A stretch of 64,000 nucleotides of DNA from Limosilactobacillus equigenerosi DSM 18793 = JCM 14505 (GCF_001311375.1 NZ_BBAS01000001.1:1-64000); one strand, 5' to 3'; positions 26,171 through 37,082 are shown, counted from the first letter of the stretch. Notes: generated by a model from the sequence alone, not told the origin. Program-made: numbers and translations.

Positions 26171-26205
26171 AAAAGCCCTGATAAACAATGGTTTATCAGG
26201 GCTTT
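26171..26205. terminator. bidirectional terminator after smpB hairpin array
   Basis: AAAGCCCTGATAAAC pairs with GTTTATCAGGGCTTT, flanked by A- and T-rich ends. On the minus strand it closes the rnr-smpB transcript after the hairpin elements; on the plus strand it closes the 25629-26126 gene. Confidence 0.8.
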
Positions 26206-26224
26206 ATCTTCATTGGTAACTTTA

Positions 26225-26267
26225 TGTCTACGTTAGGCCACGGCTTCCTTTTGTGTGGCTTACGACC
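26225..26267 (-). repeat. half copy of the 3'-UTR hairpin element
   Basis: GTCTACGTTAGGCCACGGCTTCC and the following bases match the end half of copy C (2044-2088), finishing with TACGACCT. The partner arm is absent, so this is a truncated unit that lies directly after the full copy in the direction of smpB transcription. Confidence 0.65.
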
Positions 26268-26274
26268 TGGGTTG

Positions 26275-26395
26275 TAACTACGTTCGGCGGGCAACCACCT
26301 AGTCATAACGCAAACCTGACGCCGATGGATAAAACATCCATCAACGCCAGGTTCAACGTTATGATACGGCGGTTCTAACGCCCGCCTCACGACCT
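26275..26395 (-). repeat. 3'-UTR hairpin element, copy D, after smpB
   Basis: The unit is bounded by TAACTACGTTCG and TCACGACCT, three bases from the smpB stop codon. Arms are GGCGGGC/GCCCGCC, AACCACC/GGCGGTT, TCATAACG/CGTTATGA, AACCTG/CAGGTT and apical GATGGAT/ATCCATC. It is the closest relative of copy B, and the differences are mostly paired changes that keep the stem. Confidence 0.8.
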
Positions 26396-26398
26396 AAT

Positions 26399-26869
26399 TT
26401 AATAATGTTTCAACACCCGCTCAATTTGCCGATCTTGTTCCCGTTTCTTCAGGTCATTCCGCTTATCGTATTCGTGTTTCCCTTTGGCCACCCCAATTAA
26501 AACCTTAGCGTAACCATGCTTCAAATACACTTTTAATGGGACAATCGTAACGCCTTTTTGACTAATCGCACTCCGCAACTTTTGCAATTCTTTCCGATGT
26601 AACAAGAGCTTCCGATTCCGTAACGGATCATGATTAAAAATATTTCCACCCGCATATTCACTAATGTGGACATTCATCAACCATAATTCATCATTATAAA
26701 ATTGAGCATAACCATCCTTTAAATTAATCCGGCGCGCCCGAATCGATTTAATTTCGGTTCCCGTTAACACCATCCCCGCTTCATACGTGTCCGTTACCGC
26801 GTAATCATGCCGGGCTTTTTTATTTTGTGCAATTAAATTATCATCTGGCCGTGTTTTCTTTGCCATCAT
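26399..26869 (-). CDS. smpB: SsrA-binding protein SmpB
   Basis: The 156-residue protein binds tmRNA and brings it to stalled ribosomes. It has the OB-fold core ([27 protein letters not shown] near residue 18; [25 protein letters not shown] near residue 48) and the basic C-terminal tail ([20 protein letters not shown]) that enters the mRNA channel. Normal length. MM at the start leaves two possible ATGs. It follows rnr by 16 bp, the common secG-rnr-smpB order, and its 3' UTR holds hairpin element D. Its RNA partner is at 5416-5789. Confidence 0.97.
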   Translation of the reverse strand: MMAKKTRPDDNLIAQNKKARHDYAVTDTYEAGMVLTGTEIKSIRARRINLKDGYAQFYNDELWLMNVHISEYAGGNIFNHDPLRNRKLLLHRKELQKLRSAISQKGVTIVPLKVYLKHGYAKVLIGVAKGKHEYDKRNDLKKREQDRQIERVLKHY

Positions 26870-26885
26870 CAGCCTCCATTACCTG

Positions 26886-29270
26886 TTAGTGCCGATTACC
26901 ACGCCGCCGATCCTCATCATGTGGCCGGTGCCGCGATTGTCCCCGATTAATTTGGGCGTTATTCCGTTCACCGTTTTCCCGGCCCCAATCATTGTTTCGG
27001 TTATTCCGGCGCTTACCTTGGTAACCACCTTGATTACGTTGATTGCCGCCACGACGGTTGCCACCATTCCGTCGACCACCACGCCGATCATCGCTCCGTG
27101 GCACCCGTAACTTCGTCAACGGTGCTTCGCGTGGATTGACTAATTCAAAGTCAACTTCCCGTAATTCCTTGTCAACGCGAAGTAATTTAACCTTCACGGG
27201 TTGACCAATCCGGAAAATATGATGATGACTGCGACCAACTAACGCCATGTGTTTTTCAATGTATTCGTAGAAGTCGTCCTTCATCACACTAATGTGAACT
27301 AATCCTTCTACCGTATTTGGTAAGGCCACGAATAACCCAAACTTCATGACGGAACTAACAACCGCATCAAACGTTTCGCCAACGTGATCTTCCATGAATT
27401 CCGCTTTCTTCAAGCTATCAACATCACGTTCCGTATCAATCCCACGCCGTTCGGTAACTGACGTGTGTTCAGCAATTTCACTTAGGCGCTCCCGCCAGTA
27501 TGCTTTAGCAGCTTCATTGGTGCCATTTTCATGGTACCACTTGATTAACCGGTGCACGGTAGTATCAGGATACCGCCGAATTGGTGACGTAAAGTGCGTG
27601 TAGTATTGTGCGCCTAACCCAAAGTGCCCCAATTCTTCATCGTTGTACTTGGCTTGTTGCATACTCCGTAACATCATTACTTGCACCATTTGTTCTTCTG
27701 GCGTCCCAGCAACTTTGCGCAAGACTTCTTGCAACATCTTTGGCTTCACATTATTCAGGTCCCCTGGCATTTGAATCCCAAAGACACTTAAAAATTCAGC
27801 AAAATTCTTAATCCGATCCGTATCTGGTTGTTCGTGAATCCGGTACAAGAATGGCACATGCAATAAATCATAGTGTTTAGCAACCGTTTCGTTGGCCGCC
27901 AACATAAAGGATTCGATCATCCGTTCTGACAAACCTCGTTCCCGGACTTCAATATCAGTCGGATGCCCAAAATCATCAACAATAATCTTCGCTTCAGGGG
28001 CCTCGAAATCAATTGCTCCGCGATCATGCCGGGCCTTTAATAAAATTTCATGAAGTTCGCCCATCGTTTCAAACATTGGAACTAGCTCACGATATTCTTG
28101 GCGGGTCATTGGATCATGATCTTCTAGAATCCGGTTGACGGCTTTGTACGTCATCCGCGCATGGGAACGAATCACACTTGGGAAAATTTTATGCTTAACA
28201 ATTTGTCCCGCCGGCGTAATTTCCATTTCACAACTCATGGCCAACCGTTCTTCGCCCGGATTTAAGGAACAAATCCCGTTTGACAACTTCTTTGGTAACA
28301 TTGGCACCACGCGATCCGTTAAGTAGACCGATGTCCCGCGTTCAAAAGCGTCTTGATCGAGCTCCGTTCCTGGCCGGACATAATGACTCACATCGGCAAT
28401 GTGGACCCCTAAATGGTAGTTACCATTGTCTAACTTCCAAGCCACCACCGCATCATCCAAGTCCTTTGATTCGATACTATCAATCGTCACTAACGGTTGA
28501 TCTGTTAAATCTGGCCGCCCAACCTTATCTTCTGGCCGGACAACTTCTGGAATCGCATCCGCTTCCGCTAACGTTTCCGGACTAAATTCATGTGGGACAT
28601 CATGAGCATAGATGACGGATAAAATATCAATGCCCGGTTCATCCTTATTCCCAATTACTTCTAAAGCCGGACCAGTCATTACTTCAGGCGCTTCGTCAGT
28701 TGGGTATTCCTTAATCGTCGCTAAGACAACTTCATTATCAACTGGTTTAATTCCTTCATCACTAACATAGAATTTGTAGTTAGCTAACTTCTTATCTTTG
28801 AGAATAATTTCGCCAATGAAATTTCCGATGGTGAGGCGCTTAAATTCACCCACAACCTGCGTTAAACTGCGTTCGACAATGTTAACAACTTGTCCTTCCG
28901 GGCCTTGTTCCTTCCCGTCACCGGGACGTAAAATCTTAACTTCGACTTGATCGCCGTTCAAAGCGTGCATTGTATGGTCAGCATTAACATAAATGTCATT
29001 ATCGCTACCTTCGACTGCCACAAAGCCAAACCCTTTAGGATTCGCGCGGAATTTTCCCACCACCGTGGCTGGTTCAACAACGGCTTTAAATTGGTTATCA
29101 GTTGTAAAGGTAACTTGTTTATCCCGTTCCATTTGGGCCAGCGTTTGGATTAAGACCGTAAAATCATCCGCACTTTCCATTCCGACCGCCCGGCCAATTT
29201 GTTCCGCCGTAAAACTAGCTGGCGCTTCGGCTTTTAAAAATTTAATAATTTGTTCACTTAACATTTCCAA
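26886..29270 (-). CDS. rnr: ribonuclease R
   Basis: The 794-residue 3'-5' exoribonuclease degrades structured RNA and takes part in tmRNA-linked decay. It has an N-terminal winged helix (LSEQIIKFLKAEAPASFTAEQIG), cold-shock domains (VVGKFRANPKGFGFVAVEG), and an RNB catalytic centre (DQPLVTIDSIESKDLDDAVV with the acidic metal ligands, near residue 270). An S1 domain (ETFDAVVSSVMKFGLFVALPNTVEGLVH) and a long Arg/Gly/Asn-rich tail follow. TTG at 29270 has AAGGA at ideal spacing; ATG at 29264 is the alternative. A terminator at 29303-29328 lies between secG and rnr, so rnr-smpB transcription from secG would be reduced. Confidence 0.95.
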   Translation of the reverse strand: MEMLSEQIIKFLKAEAPASFTAEQIGRAVGMESADDFTVLIQTLAQMERDKQVTFTTDNQFKAVVEPATVVGKFRANPKGFGFVAVEGSDNDIYVNADHTMHALNGDQVEVKILRPGDGKEQGPEGQVVNIVERSLTQVVGEFKRLTIGNFIGEIILKDKKLANYKFYVSDEGIKPVDNEVVLATIKEYPTDEAPEVMTGPALEVIGNKDEPGIDILSVIYAHDVPHEFSPETLAEADAIPEVVRPEDKVGRPDLTDQPLVTIDSIESKDLDDAVVAWKLDNGNYHLGVHIADVSHYVRPGTELDQDAFERGTSVYLTDRVVPMLPKKLSNGICSLNPGEERLAMSCEMEITPAGQIVKHKIFPSVIRSHARMTYKAVNRILEDHDPMTRQEYRELVPMFETMGELHEILLKARHDRGAIDFEAPEAKIIVDDFGHPTDIEVRERGLSERMIESFMLAANETVAKHYDLLHVPFLYRIHEQPDTDRIKNFAEFLSVFGIQMPGDLNNVKPKMLQEVLRKVAGTPEEQMVQVMMLRSMQQAKYNDEELGHFGLGAQYYTHFTSPIRRYPDTTVHRLIKWYHENGTNEAAKAYWRERLSEIAEHTSVTERRGIDTERDVDSLKKAEFMEDHVGETFDAVVSSVMKFGLFVALPNTVEGLVHISVMKDDFYEYIEKHMALVGRSHHHIFRIGQPVKVKLLRVDKELREVDFELVNPREAPLTKLRVPRSDDRRGGRRNGGNRRGGNQRNQGGYQGKRRNNRNNDWGRENGERNNAQINRGQSRHRPHDEDRRRGNRH

Positions 29271-29302
29271 GATTGATTCCTTTCTAAACTTGGGATTAAT
29301 AC

Positions 29303-29328
29303 AAAAAAAGACTGAGTTACCTCAGTCT
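29303..29328 (-). terminator. intrinsic terminator between secG and rnr
   Basis: On the minus strand AGACTGAG pairs with CTCAGTCT and T7 follows. It would stop most secG transcripts before rnr. Confidence 0.7.
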
Positions 29329-29341
29329 CTCCTTCGTTGAT

Positions 29342-29578
29342 TTAGTGGGCCGAAACGTAAATTAAGGCCATTGCTAAGCCAAAGAAAATTACCCCGAATA
29401 ACACGGTTGCGCGTTGCATCACGGCTTCAAATCCTCGGGCTTTTCGTTGCGCAAACAATTCACCACCACCAGTAAATGATGACATCGCATCATTATCAGT
29501 CTTAGCTGGTTGCATCATCACACACGCAATTAAAATTACACAATCAATTAAGAAGAGGGTCATTAAAGTATCATGCAT
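29342..29578 (-). CDS. secG: preprotein translocase subunit SecG
   Basis: The 78-residue protein has two membrane helices (LMTLFLIDCVILIACVMMQP and VLFGVIFFGLAMALIYVSAH) joined by the typical Gly/Ser/Ala loop (SSFTGGGELFAQRKARGFEA). It stabilises SecYE during export powered by SecA (57838-60207). I use ATG at 29578, which has GGAGGAAAC upstream; the open frame to 29611 has no ribosome binding site. Its place upstream of rnr-smpB is conserved in Lactobacillales. Confidence 0.93.
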   Translation of the reverse strand: MHDTLMTLFLIDCVILIACVMMQPAKTDNDAMSSFTGGGELFAQRKARGFEAVMQRATVLFGVIFFGLAMALIYVSAH

Positions 29579-29660
29579 AATGTTTCCTCCATTCTTTTCT
29601 ACGAATAACAATAGTCTAATTTTATCATAACCAACTTCATTTGACCACGGTTGGACTTAA

Positions 29661-31205
29661 TTAATTCACATTTGCTTGGGCTTGTTCCCGAACCCAGCGT
29701 TGGTTTTCTCCTTGGTGTTCACCGCTAATTTCCACCACTAACGTATCGCCAGCTTTTAAGTGTGTCTTCCCGCGGGGCATAATTTGTTCTTCCCCGCGGT
29801 AAACACCAATCACTAAACAGTCCTTGGGCCAATTAACCGCCGCAATGGTTTGATCAGCTAAAGCACTCCCAGCATAAATCGTCGTGGTAACTTGCGTCAT
29901 GCCTTTAAACACTGGCGTTTGTTTTTGCATAAAATTCTTAAACATCGCCAAATAAACGGGTTGCCCTTGCAGCACGTCAACCACTAAGTAAGCCACAATC
30001 GCGACCACCGCTAAGGGCATCAAGTGCGACAATGAACCAACCATTTCGGCAATTAATAAAATCGCCGTAAACGGCGCTTTACTAATACAAGCAAAGTAAC
30101 CAGCCATCGCATAAATAATAAAGTTTGGTAAATACGTCGCTGATAGTAACCCCAAATTAGCCATTACCGCTATATAGAGGCCCCCTAAAACTGCCCCTAA
30201 CGTTAAGATTGGCAAGAAAATTCCGCCCGGTAATTCCGTAGCATAACTCACCATCGAAAAGATAAACCGCAACAGTAGCAATCCTAACATTAATTTAATA
30301 CTCAACGGAAAACTCGTTAATGATAAGACTAAGCCATTCCCACCACCGATGGTTTGTGGCCACCACCAAATGATTGGTATGACTAACAAGAGCGCCACGC
30401 TAGGATAAAATTCTGGTTTGACCCATTTAATTTTCCGAGTCCATTTGCCTAGCCGTAGCACAACGATTTGGTATAACCGCCCCATTAACCCGAGTAAAAT
30501 TCCTAGTAAAATTAAATGCCAATATTGATCAACCGGCAACGATAACCGGTGCCCAACGGCTAAATCATGATGCAACCCAAAGAATTGCATCGCCATGAAG
30601 TTGGACGAAACGGCACTCACTAACACCGACAACCACACGAGGGGCGAAAAATTATGGTAGACCTCTTCAATAATAAACATCGCACTCGCTAACGGCGCGT
30701 TAAAGGCCGCTGCTAATCCGGCGGCCGCCCCACTCGCAATACTTACGCGGCGTTCGATTGGCGTTAGGTTCCACCGTTCACCAATCCCTTGGCCCAACGT
30801 AGCTCCAAGTTGAATTGATGGGCCTTCGCGTCCGAGGAATAGTCCGGACCCAATGCCAATAATCCCGCCAACTAATTTTCGCCAAAACACTGGCCACCAG
30901 GCTAAGTCATATTCGCCCATTAATTGACCTTCAACTTGCGGAATCCCCGATCCTTTAATATCAGGGTGCCGTTGACTCATCCGTCCGAGCAACCAACCAA
31001 TCACGATACTCCCGAACGCATAAACCACTAACCATTGCGGATGATGGTGAAAATACGTAAATAATTTCGTGACCAGTTGTAAATTACCTTGAATTGCTAA
31101 GCGGAACAAACTAATTACTAAGCCCACGACAATCCCAATTAAAACCGCGCGCAGCAATTGATACGTATTATTATATTTAACTGTTACTAATCGTTGTGGT
31201 TTCAT
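29661..31205 (-). CDS. ClC-family chloride channel/antiporter with C-terminal RCK_C domain
   Basis: The protein has about 514 residues. Selectivity-filter motifs are GSGIPQVEG near residue 100, GREGPSIQLGA near residue 140 with the gating glutamate, and GGIFLPILTLGAVLGG near residue 340. A cytoplasmic RCK_C/TrkA-C-like domain follows (GSALADQTIAAVNWPKDCLVIGVYRGEEQIMPRG; TLVVEISGEHQ). Transport of Cl-/H+ or F- is possible; the GREGP filter favours the Cl-/H+ type. I chose ATG at 31205 after CGGAGG. It is a single gene. Confidence 0.92.
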   Translation of the reverse strand: MKPQRLVTVKYNNTYQLLRAVLIGIVVGLVISLFRLAIQGNLQLVTKLFTYFHHHPQWLVVYAFGSIVIGWLLGRMSQRHPDIKGSGIPQVEGQLMGEYDLAWWPVFWRKLVGGIIGIGSGLFLGREGPSIQLGATLGQGIGERWNLTPIERRVSIASGAAAGLAAAFNAPLASAMFIIEEVYHNFSPLVWLSVLVSAVSSNFMAMQFFGLHHDLAVGHRLSLPVDQYWHLILLGILLGLMGRLYQIVVLRLGKWTRKIKWVKPEFYPSVALLLVIPIIWWWPQTIGGGNGLVLSLTSFPLSIKLMLGLLLLRFIFSMVSYATELPGGIFLPILTLGAVLGGLYIAVMANLGLLSATYLPNFIIYAMAGYFACISKAPFTAILLIAEMVGSLSHLMPLAVVAIVAYLVVDVLQGQPVYLAMFKNFMQKQTPVFKGMTQVTTTIYAGSALADQTIAAVNWPKDCLVIGVYRGEEQIMPRGKTHLKAGDTLVVEISGEHQGENQRWVREQAQANVN

Positions 31206-31261
31206 AATCAACCTCCGATACATAGTTTAATACGGCATTTCAAATAAAAATACCCCTAAAA

Positions 31262-31296
31262 TAAAAACTCGTTGGTATCATAACCAACGAGTTTCA
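31262..31296 (-). terminator. terminator of the amino acid permease gene
   Basis: AAACTCGTTGGTTATG pairs with CCAACGAGTTT on the minus strand, with a T-rich tract behind. Confidence 0.75.
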
Positions 31297-31299
31297 TCA

Positions 31300-32686
31300 T
31301 TATGCTTTAGCCTTGCGATTCCGAATTAAGTAAACAATTGTCGCCACAATTAAGACTAAGGCCCCAGCGGTGACTGAAATCCGCGTGTCCGGATTAATAA
31401 ACATAAAGACCACAATCATGACTAACATAAAGAACGCAAAGTAATTTGAAAATGGATACAACGGCAACTTAAATGGATGATCCACTAACAAGTCCGGATT
31501 ATGCCGCCGGAACAATAATTCAGCTAATAAAATCACAAACCACGGAATCATCCCCGGTAACACGGATGACGAGAAGACAATCACAAACATTTCACCAGCT
31601 GATTTTGCAACTAAAACATCCAAGGTAAACCCAACAAAGATCCCCGTCGCAATCCCATAAATCGCCCGATTTGGCACGATATGCTTGGAAATATGACTAA
31701 AGAACTTCGGTGCATTATCTTCAGTTGATAATTTGTATAACATCCGACTTGAGGAGTAAATTCCGGAATTAGCCCCGGATAAGGCCGCCGTTAACACCAC
31801 AAAGTTAATAATCGAAGCCGCCGCCGTGACCCCAACTTTAGCAAAGGTCGTCACAAATGGCGAGCCAATTGAACCTAATTGATTCCAGGGGTAAATCGTC
31901 ACAATCACAAAAATCGCCCCAACGTAGAAAATCAAAATCCGTAACAGGACCGACTTCACTGATTTAACAATCGTTTCTTGTGGATTTTTAACTTCCCCTG
32001 CGGAAATCCCCAGCAATTCAATTCCTTCATACGAACCGGCCACCACTGACATCGAGAAGAAGAAGCCCATTAAACCACCAGTAAAGAAACCATTTCCAGA
32101 TGATCCTGGGTGCGACCAAAGATTGGATAACCCGACTGGATGCCAGCCATGCCCAAAGCCAAGGAAAATGATCGCTAACCCTAAGATAATCATGATTATA
32201 ATGGTCACGACCTTAAACATCGCAAACCAAAATTCCAAGGCCCCATAGGCTTTAGCACTCACCACGTTGGCTAACACGAGCATCACAATAATTACAACTC
32301 CCGCAATCCAGGTTGGTGAATTGGGCCACCAGAATTTTAAATACTCGGTCGCGGCCACCACTTCGGACATCCCAACGACAATATATTCAAATACATTCGC
32401 CCACATTGCTAAATACCCGGCTAAGATGGACATACTCTGTTGCATAATCCGCAAACGAACCGGTCCCCGGATTAATATATAACATTTCTCCGAGTGCCCG
32501 CATCACGATATACAACAATAATCCGACAAACGCATACGATAAGATAACTGATGGACCAGTCCATTTAATCGTTGAAGTTGCCCCCATGAAGAGGCCGACT
32601 CCAATCGCCCCCCCTAAAGAGATCATTTCAACCTGGCCCGGGGTCATCGATCGCTTTAGTTGACCGGACGACTTTGGTTCAGACAT
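31300..32686 (-). CDS. amino acid permease (APC superfamily, AAT family), frame broken once
   Basis: The N-terminus QLKRSMTPGQVEMISLGGAIGVGLFMGA is the hallmark of the AAT family of proton-coupled amino acid permeases. About twelve helices follow, with FSMSVVAGSYEGIELLGISAGEVKNP near residue 235 and a conserved GANSGIYSSSRMLYKLS near residue 320. The substrate cannot be told. The frame breaks near 32415, between TEYVH and LAGYLAMWANVF; one base too many or two too few, and not at an obvious homopolymer. With that fixed the protein is about 460 residues. It has its own terminator and neighbours guaC. Confidence 0.85.
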
Positions 32687-32783
32687 AACTACTTCCTTTC
32701 AAAATAAAACAAATTTAAACTTTTTTTTCATATCCAACAGCTTTAATTATAGCCAAAACCGAACATTTAAGCAATTTTATAAA

Positions 32784-32822
32784 CAAAACCTACTAATTTA
32801 GCTATCAACTAAATTAGTAGGC
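32784..32822 (-). terminator. terminator of guaC
   Basis: CCTACTAAATTAGTTG and its partner CTAAATTAGTAGG form the stem on the minus strand, followed by TTTTGTTT. Confidence 0.75.
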
Positions 32823-32831
32823 ACTTCTTAA

Positions 32832-33805
32832 TTAGTAATCACCATTTAAAATTGAATTTTTCACGACGACATAATCAACCTTGGTAATTGCCGCTAAATC
32901 ACGACCCCCAGCATATGAGATTGACGATTGTAAATCTTCTTGCATCTCAACTAAGGTATCGGCCAACGAACCCTTAAACGGTACGAGCATTTGTTTTCCT
33001 TCTACATTCCTATAGGCACCTTTTTGGGTTTCGGAAGCTGACCCCCAATATTGTTTATATTGCTTGCCGTCAATCGTAATTAATTGGCCCGGGGATTCCA
33101 AGTGGCCCGCCAACAACGAACCAATCATTACCATGGAGCGCCAAAGCGAACTGATTTCGCAATGTCACCATGATGCCGAATTCCGCCATCGGCAATTAAC
33201 GGTTTCCGCGCCGCCTTACTACACAAACGCAAGGCCGCTAATTGCCAGCCCCCCGTCCCAAAGCCAGTCTTTAATTTCGTAATACATGCCTTTCCAGGAC
33301 CGACGCCGACTTTTGTCGCATCGGCCCCCGCATTTTCTAAATCGCGGACTGCTTCGGGCGTCGCCACATTCCCGGCCGTCACAAAACTATCGGGTAAGGA
33401 TTCTTTAATATATTTGATCATCTGAATCACATACTCAGAGTGACCATGAGCCACGTCAATTGTGATGTATTCTGGCACTAAATTTTGCGCCGCCAATTCA
33501 TCAATCAATTGGTACTCACTGGCTTTAATTCCGACTGAAATTGAAGCATACAACCCGCGGTCATGCATCCGTTGCACGAATGCTAACCGATCAGCCGGCT
33601 CAAACCGGTGCATGACATAATAATAGTCATTTTCCGCCAGCCAAATTGCGACCGTTTCATCAATTACACTCGCCATGTTCGCCGGTACCACTGGCAATTT
33701 AAAGGTCCGGGGGCCAAACTTCACTGTCGTGCCAGCTTCAGAGCGGGACTTAATTACACACTTATTTGGAATTAATTGAATATCATCATAATCGAACGTT
33801 TCCAT
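32832..33805 (-). CDS. guaC: GMP reductase, frame broken once
   Basis: The enzyme converts GMP to IMP with NADPH. It starts [21 protein letters not shown], with [21 protein letters not shown] near residue 145, the catalytic cysteine in [23 protein letters not shown] near residue 180, and the nucleotide-binding [16 protein letters not shown] near residue 210. The frame breaks near 33136: GGCGCTCC needs a second C to read [15 protein letters not shown], a strictly conserved stretch. The mended protein has about 325 residues, normal for the short GuaC type. Confidence 0.92.
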
Positions 33806-33932
33806 GTTTTTACCTCAATATTATTCGTGATTAACAACCGACTCCTTTAATATAACAGAAACAACCTCAAAATAAAAGGCATTAAACGAACATTATCAGT
33901 TTTTATTCCTGATTTCATTCGGATTTAACTAC

Positions 33933-33966
33933 AAAAAAAAGCGCCGGATAAAATCCAGCGCTTTTA
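33933..33966 (-). terminator. terminator of eno
   Basis: On the minus strand AAAGCGCTGGATTTTATCCGGCGC forms a GCGCTGGAT/ATCCGGCGC stem and T8 follows. Confidence 0.75.
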
Positions 33967-33981
33967 ACCACGACTAATAGC

Positions 33982-35310
<1,329 letters not shown>

Positions 35311-35361
35311 TTAAAAGATCTCCTCTTTTTCTTGAATTCCAAGCAAATTGCTTACACATCT

Positions 35362-35390
35362 ATTGTATTATTTTGTGCAATTTAAAACAA
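35362..35390 (-). promoter_or_regulatory. promoter of eno
   Basis: On the minus strand TTGTTT (35390-35385) and TACAAT (35367-35362) are 17 bp apart, about 50 bp upstream of the eno start with GAGGAG as ribosome binding site. Confidence 0.6.
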
Positions 35391-35440
35391 GGTTTTTTTC
35401 ACAGCACCTTAAGTCGCCACCAAACTAGTTAAAGCTATAA

Positions 35441-35533
35441 TCACCATCGCAATAATGCTCGCCGGTCGGCCCTCTATGGCTAACTATAAACTCCCCCTCA
35501 TGCGTTCCACGCACAAGGGGGAGTTCTACGTTA
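35441..35533 (-). repeat. pgk-eno intergenic hairpin repeat, distal copy
   Basis: The 93-nt unit is identical to the one at 35643-35735 except for three bases. It contains AACTCCCCCT/AGGGGGAGTT, an apical TGCGT/ACGCA stem and a TAACTATA/CTACGTTA internal loop. Its outer arms do not pair as well as those of the proximal copy. Confidence 0.8.
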
Positions 35534-35642
35534 TTGTCGTTATCACCAACGTAATCATGATCGCCGCTTGGATTCCTATGAATAAGCAAAAACAGACGCC
35601 AGGATAGACAAGCTATCCCAGCGGCTGTTTACATTGTATTAC

Positions 35643-35765
35643 TCACCATTGCAATGATGCTCGCCGGCCGGCCCTCTATGGCTAACTATAAACTCCCCCT
35701 CATGCGTTCCACGCACAAGGGGGAGTTCTACGTTAGCCCACGAGCGCCCAAATGGCCGGCTCGCA
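35643..35765 (-). repeat. pgk-eno intergenic hairpin element, proximal copy (downstream of pgk)
   Basis: Bases 35643-35735 repeat 35441-35533 with three mismatches. Here the outer arms extend the stem: ATGC-GA-GCCGGCC pairs with GGCCGGC-GA-GCAT, with an opposed GA/GA step. Then GGCTAAC/GTTAGCC, AACTCCCCCT/AGGGGGAGTT and TGCGT/ACGCA follow. The CTAACGTAGA / TATAGTTAG internal loop is shared with hairpin copy C, so this looks like a related subtype of the same family. It starts about 10 bp after the pgk stop codon. Between the two copies a smaller GGATAG/CTATCC hairpin resembles a terminator. Confidence 0.7.
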
Positions 35766-35775
35766 TACTAATTAA

Positions 35776-36990
35776 TTATTTATCAGAAATAGCTGCAATC
35801 CCTGGCAACGTCTTCCCTTCAAGGTATTCAAGAGAAGCCCCACCACCAGTTGAGATGTGCGTTAATTGTTCAGAAATACCTAATTGCTTAGCAGCAGCAG
35901 TTGAATCACCACCACCAACAATCGTTGTGGCATCCTTCAATTCACCAAGGAACTTACCAACTTCAAGCGTTCCCTTAGCAAAGTTACTCATTTCGAACAC
36001 ACCCATTGGGCCGTTCCAAACCACCGTCTTGGCATCAGCCAACACGTTCTTGAAGTTTTCAACTGACTTTGGACCGATATCAAGGGCCATGTAACCATCA
36101 TCGATGTCGCCTTCCACAACCTTCGTATCAGCATCGTTAGCGAACTTGTCAGCAATCACGTTGTCAACTGGTAAGACTAACTTGTCGCCAGCCTTTTCCA
36201 TGATTTCCTTCGCCACGTCAAGCTTGTCTTGTTCAACTAAGGAGTTACCAATCTTGATCCCCTTAGCAGCGTAGAACGTGTAAGTCATCCCACCACCAAC
36301 AATAACTTTATCAGCCTTGTTTAATAAGTGGTCAATCACACCAATCTTGTCAGAAACCTTAGCCCCACCAAGAATGGCTACGAATGGGTGCACTGGGTTA
36401 TCAACCGCATTCCCTAAGAACTTGATTTCCTTTTCCATCAAGTAACCAGCAGCCGCTTGCTTACCAGCTTCCTTCATGGCCGTCGCTACCCCAACGTTTG
36501 AGGCGTGTGAACGGTGCGCCGTCCCAAAGGCATCGTTGATGAAGACATCACCTAATGAAGCCCAGTACTTACCTAATTCAGGATCATTACCAGATTCACG
36601 CTTAACGTATTCACCGTTAACAACATCTTCGTAACGCGTGTTTTCAAAGACTAAGACTTCGCCGTTGTTAAGACCATCGATCGCAGCTTCTAATTCAGCC
36701 CCTTCCGTAGCTCCAACAAACTTAACTGGCTTACCAAGCCGTTCTTCTAACTTAGCTGCCACTGGCTTCATTGAAAGACCTGGCTTGTCATCTTCAGACT
36801 TAATCCGACCTAAGTGTGAGAACAGAATTGCCCGTCCGCCTTGTTCAAGGACGTACTTAATCGTTGGTAATGCAGCCACAATCCGGTTATCGTCACCGAC
36901 GATTCCGTCCTTAATTGGCACATTAAAATCAACCCGCATCAAAACTTTCTTGCCTTCTAATTGAAGGTCTTCGACAGTTAATTTTGCCAT
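35776..36990 (-). CDS. pgk: phosphoglycerate kinase
   Basis: The 404-residue enzyme makes ATP from 1,3-bisphosphoglycerate. The N-terminal signature [16 protein letters not shown] is followed by AILFSHLGR near residue 55 and [18 protein letters not shown] near residue 150. The nucleotide-binding part is [20 protein letters not shown] near residue 205, and [13 protein letters not shown] and [15 protein letters not shown] close the C-terminus. It is intact and normal in length. It lies 92 bp after gap with a hairpin between them, so expression may be partly separate. Confidence 0.98.
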   Translation of the reverse strand: MAKLTVEDLQLEGKKVLMRVDFNVPIKDGIVGDDNRIVAALPTIKYVLEQGGRAILFSHLGRIKSEDDKPGLSMKPVAAKLEERLGKPVKFVGATEGAELEAAIDGLNNGEVLVFENTRYEDVVNGEYVKRESGNDPELGKYWASLGDVFINDAFGTAHRSHASNVGVATAMKEAGKQAAAGYLMEKEIKFLGNAVDNPVHPFVAILGGAKVSDKIGVIDHLLNKADKVIVGGGMTYTFYAAKGIKIGNSLVEQDKLDVAKEIMEKAGDKLVLPVDNVIADKFANDADTKVVEGDIDDGYMALDIGPKSVENFKNVLADAKTVVWNGPMGVFEMSNFAKGTLEVGKFLGELKDATTIVGGGDSTAAAKQLGISEQLTHISTGGGASLEYLEGKTLPGIAAISDK

Positions 36991-37018
36991 TGTTAATATC
37001 TCCTAAAATAAATTTCCT

Positions 37019-37052
37019 AAAAAAAAGGACGGAGGCGTTAACCCCCGCCCTT
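37019..37052 (-). terminator. terminator or processing hairpin between gap and pgk
   Basis: On the minus strand AAAGGGCGGGGGTTAACGCC pairs back into CTCCGTCCTTT and T7 follows. It would reduce read-through from gap into pgk. Confidence 0.6.
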
Positions 37053-37082
37053 TGTAGTTCACTTTAATTGCGCACTAACAAA

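Noticed and set aside
35654-36094. Plus-strand frame over the pgk end
   Set aside because: It is a shadow of pgk and the intergenic hairpins with no start signal.
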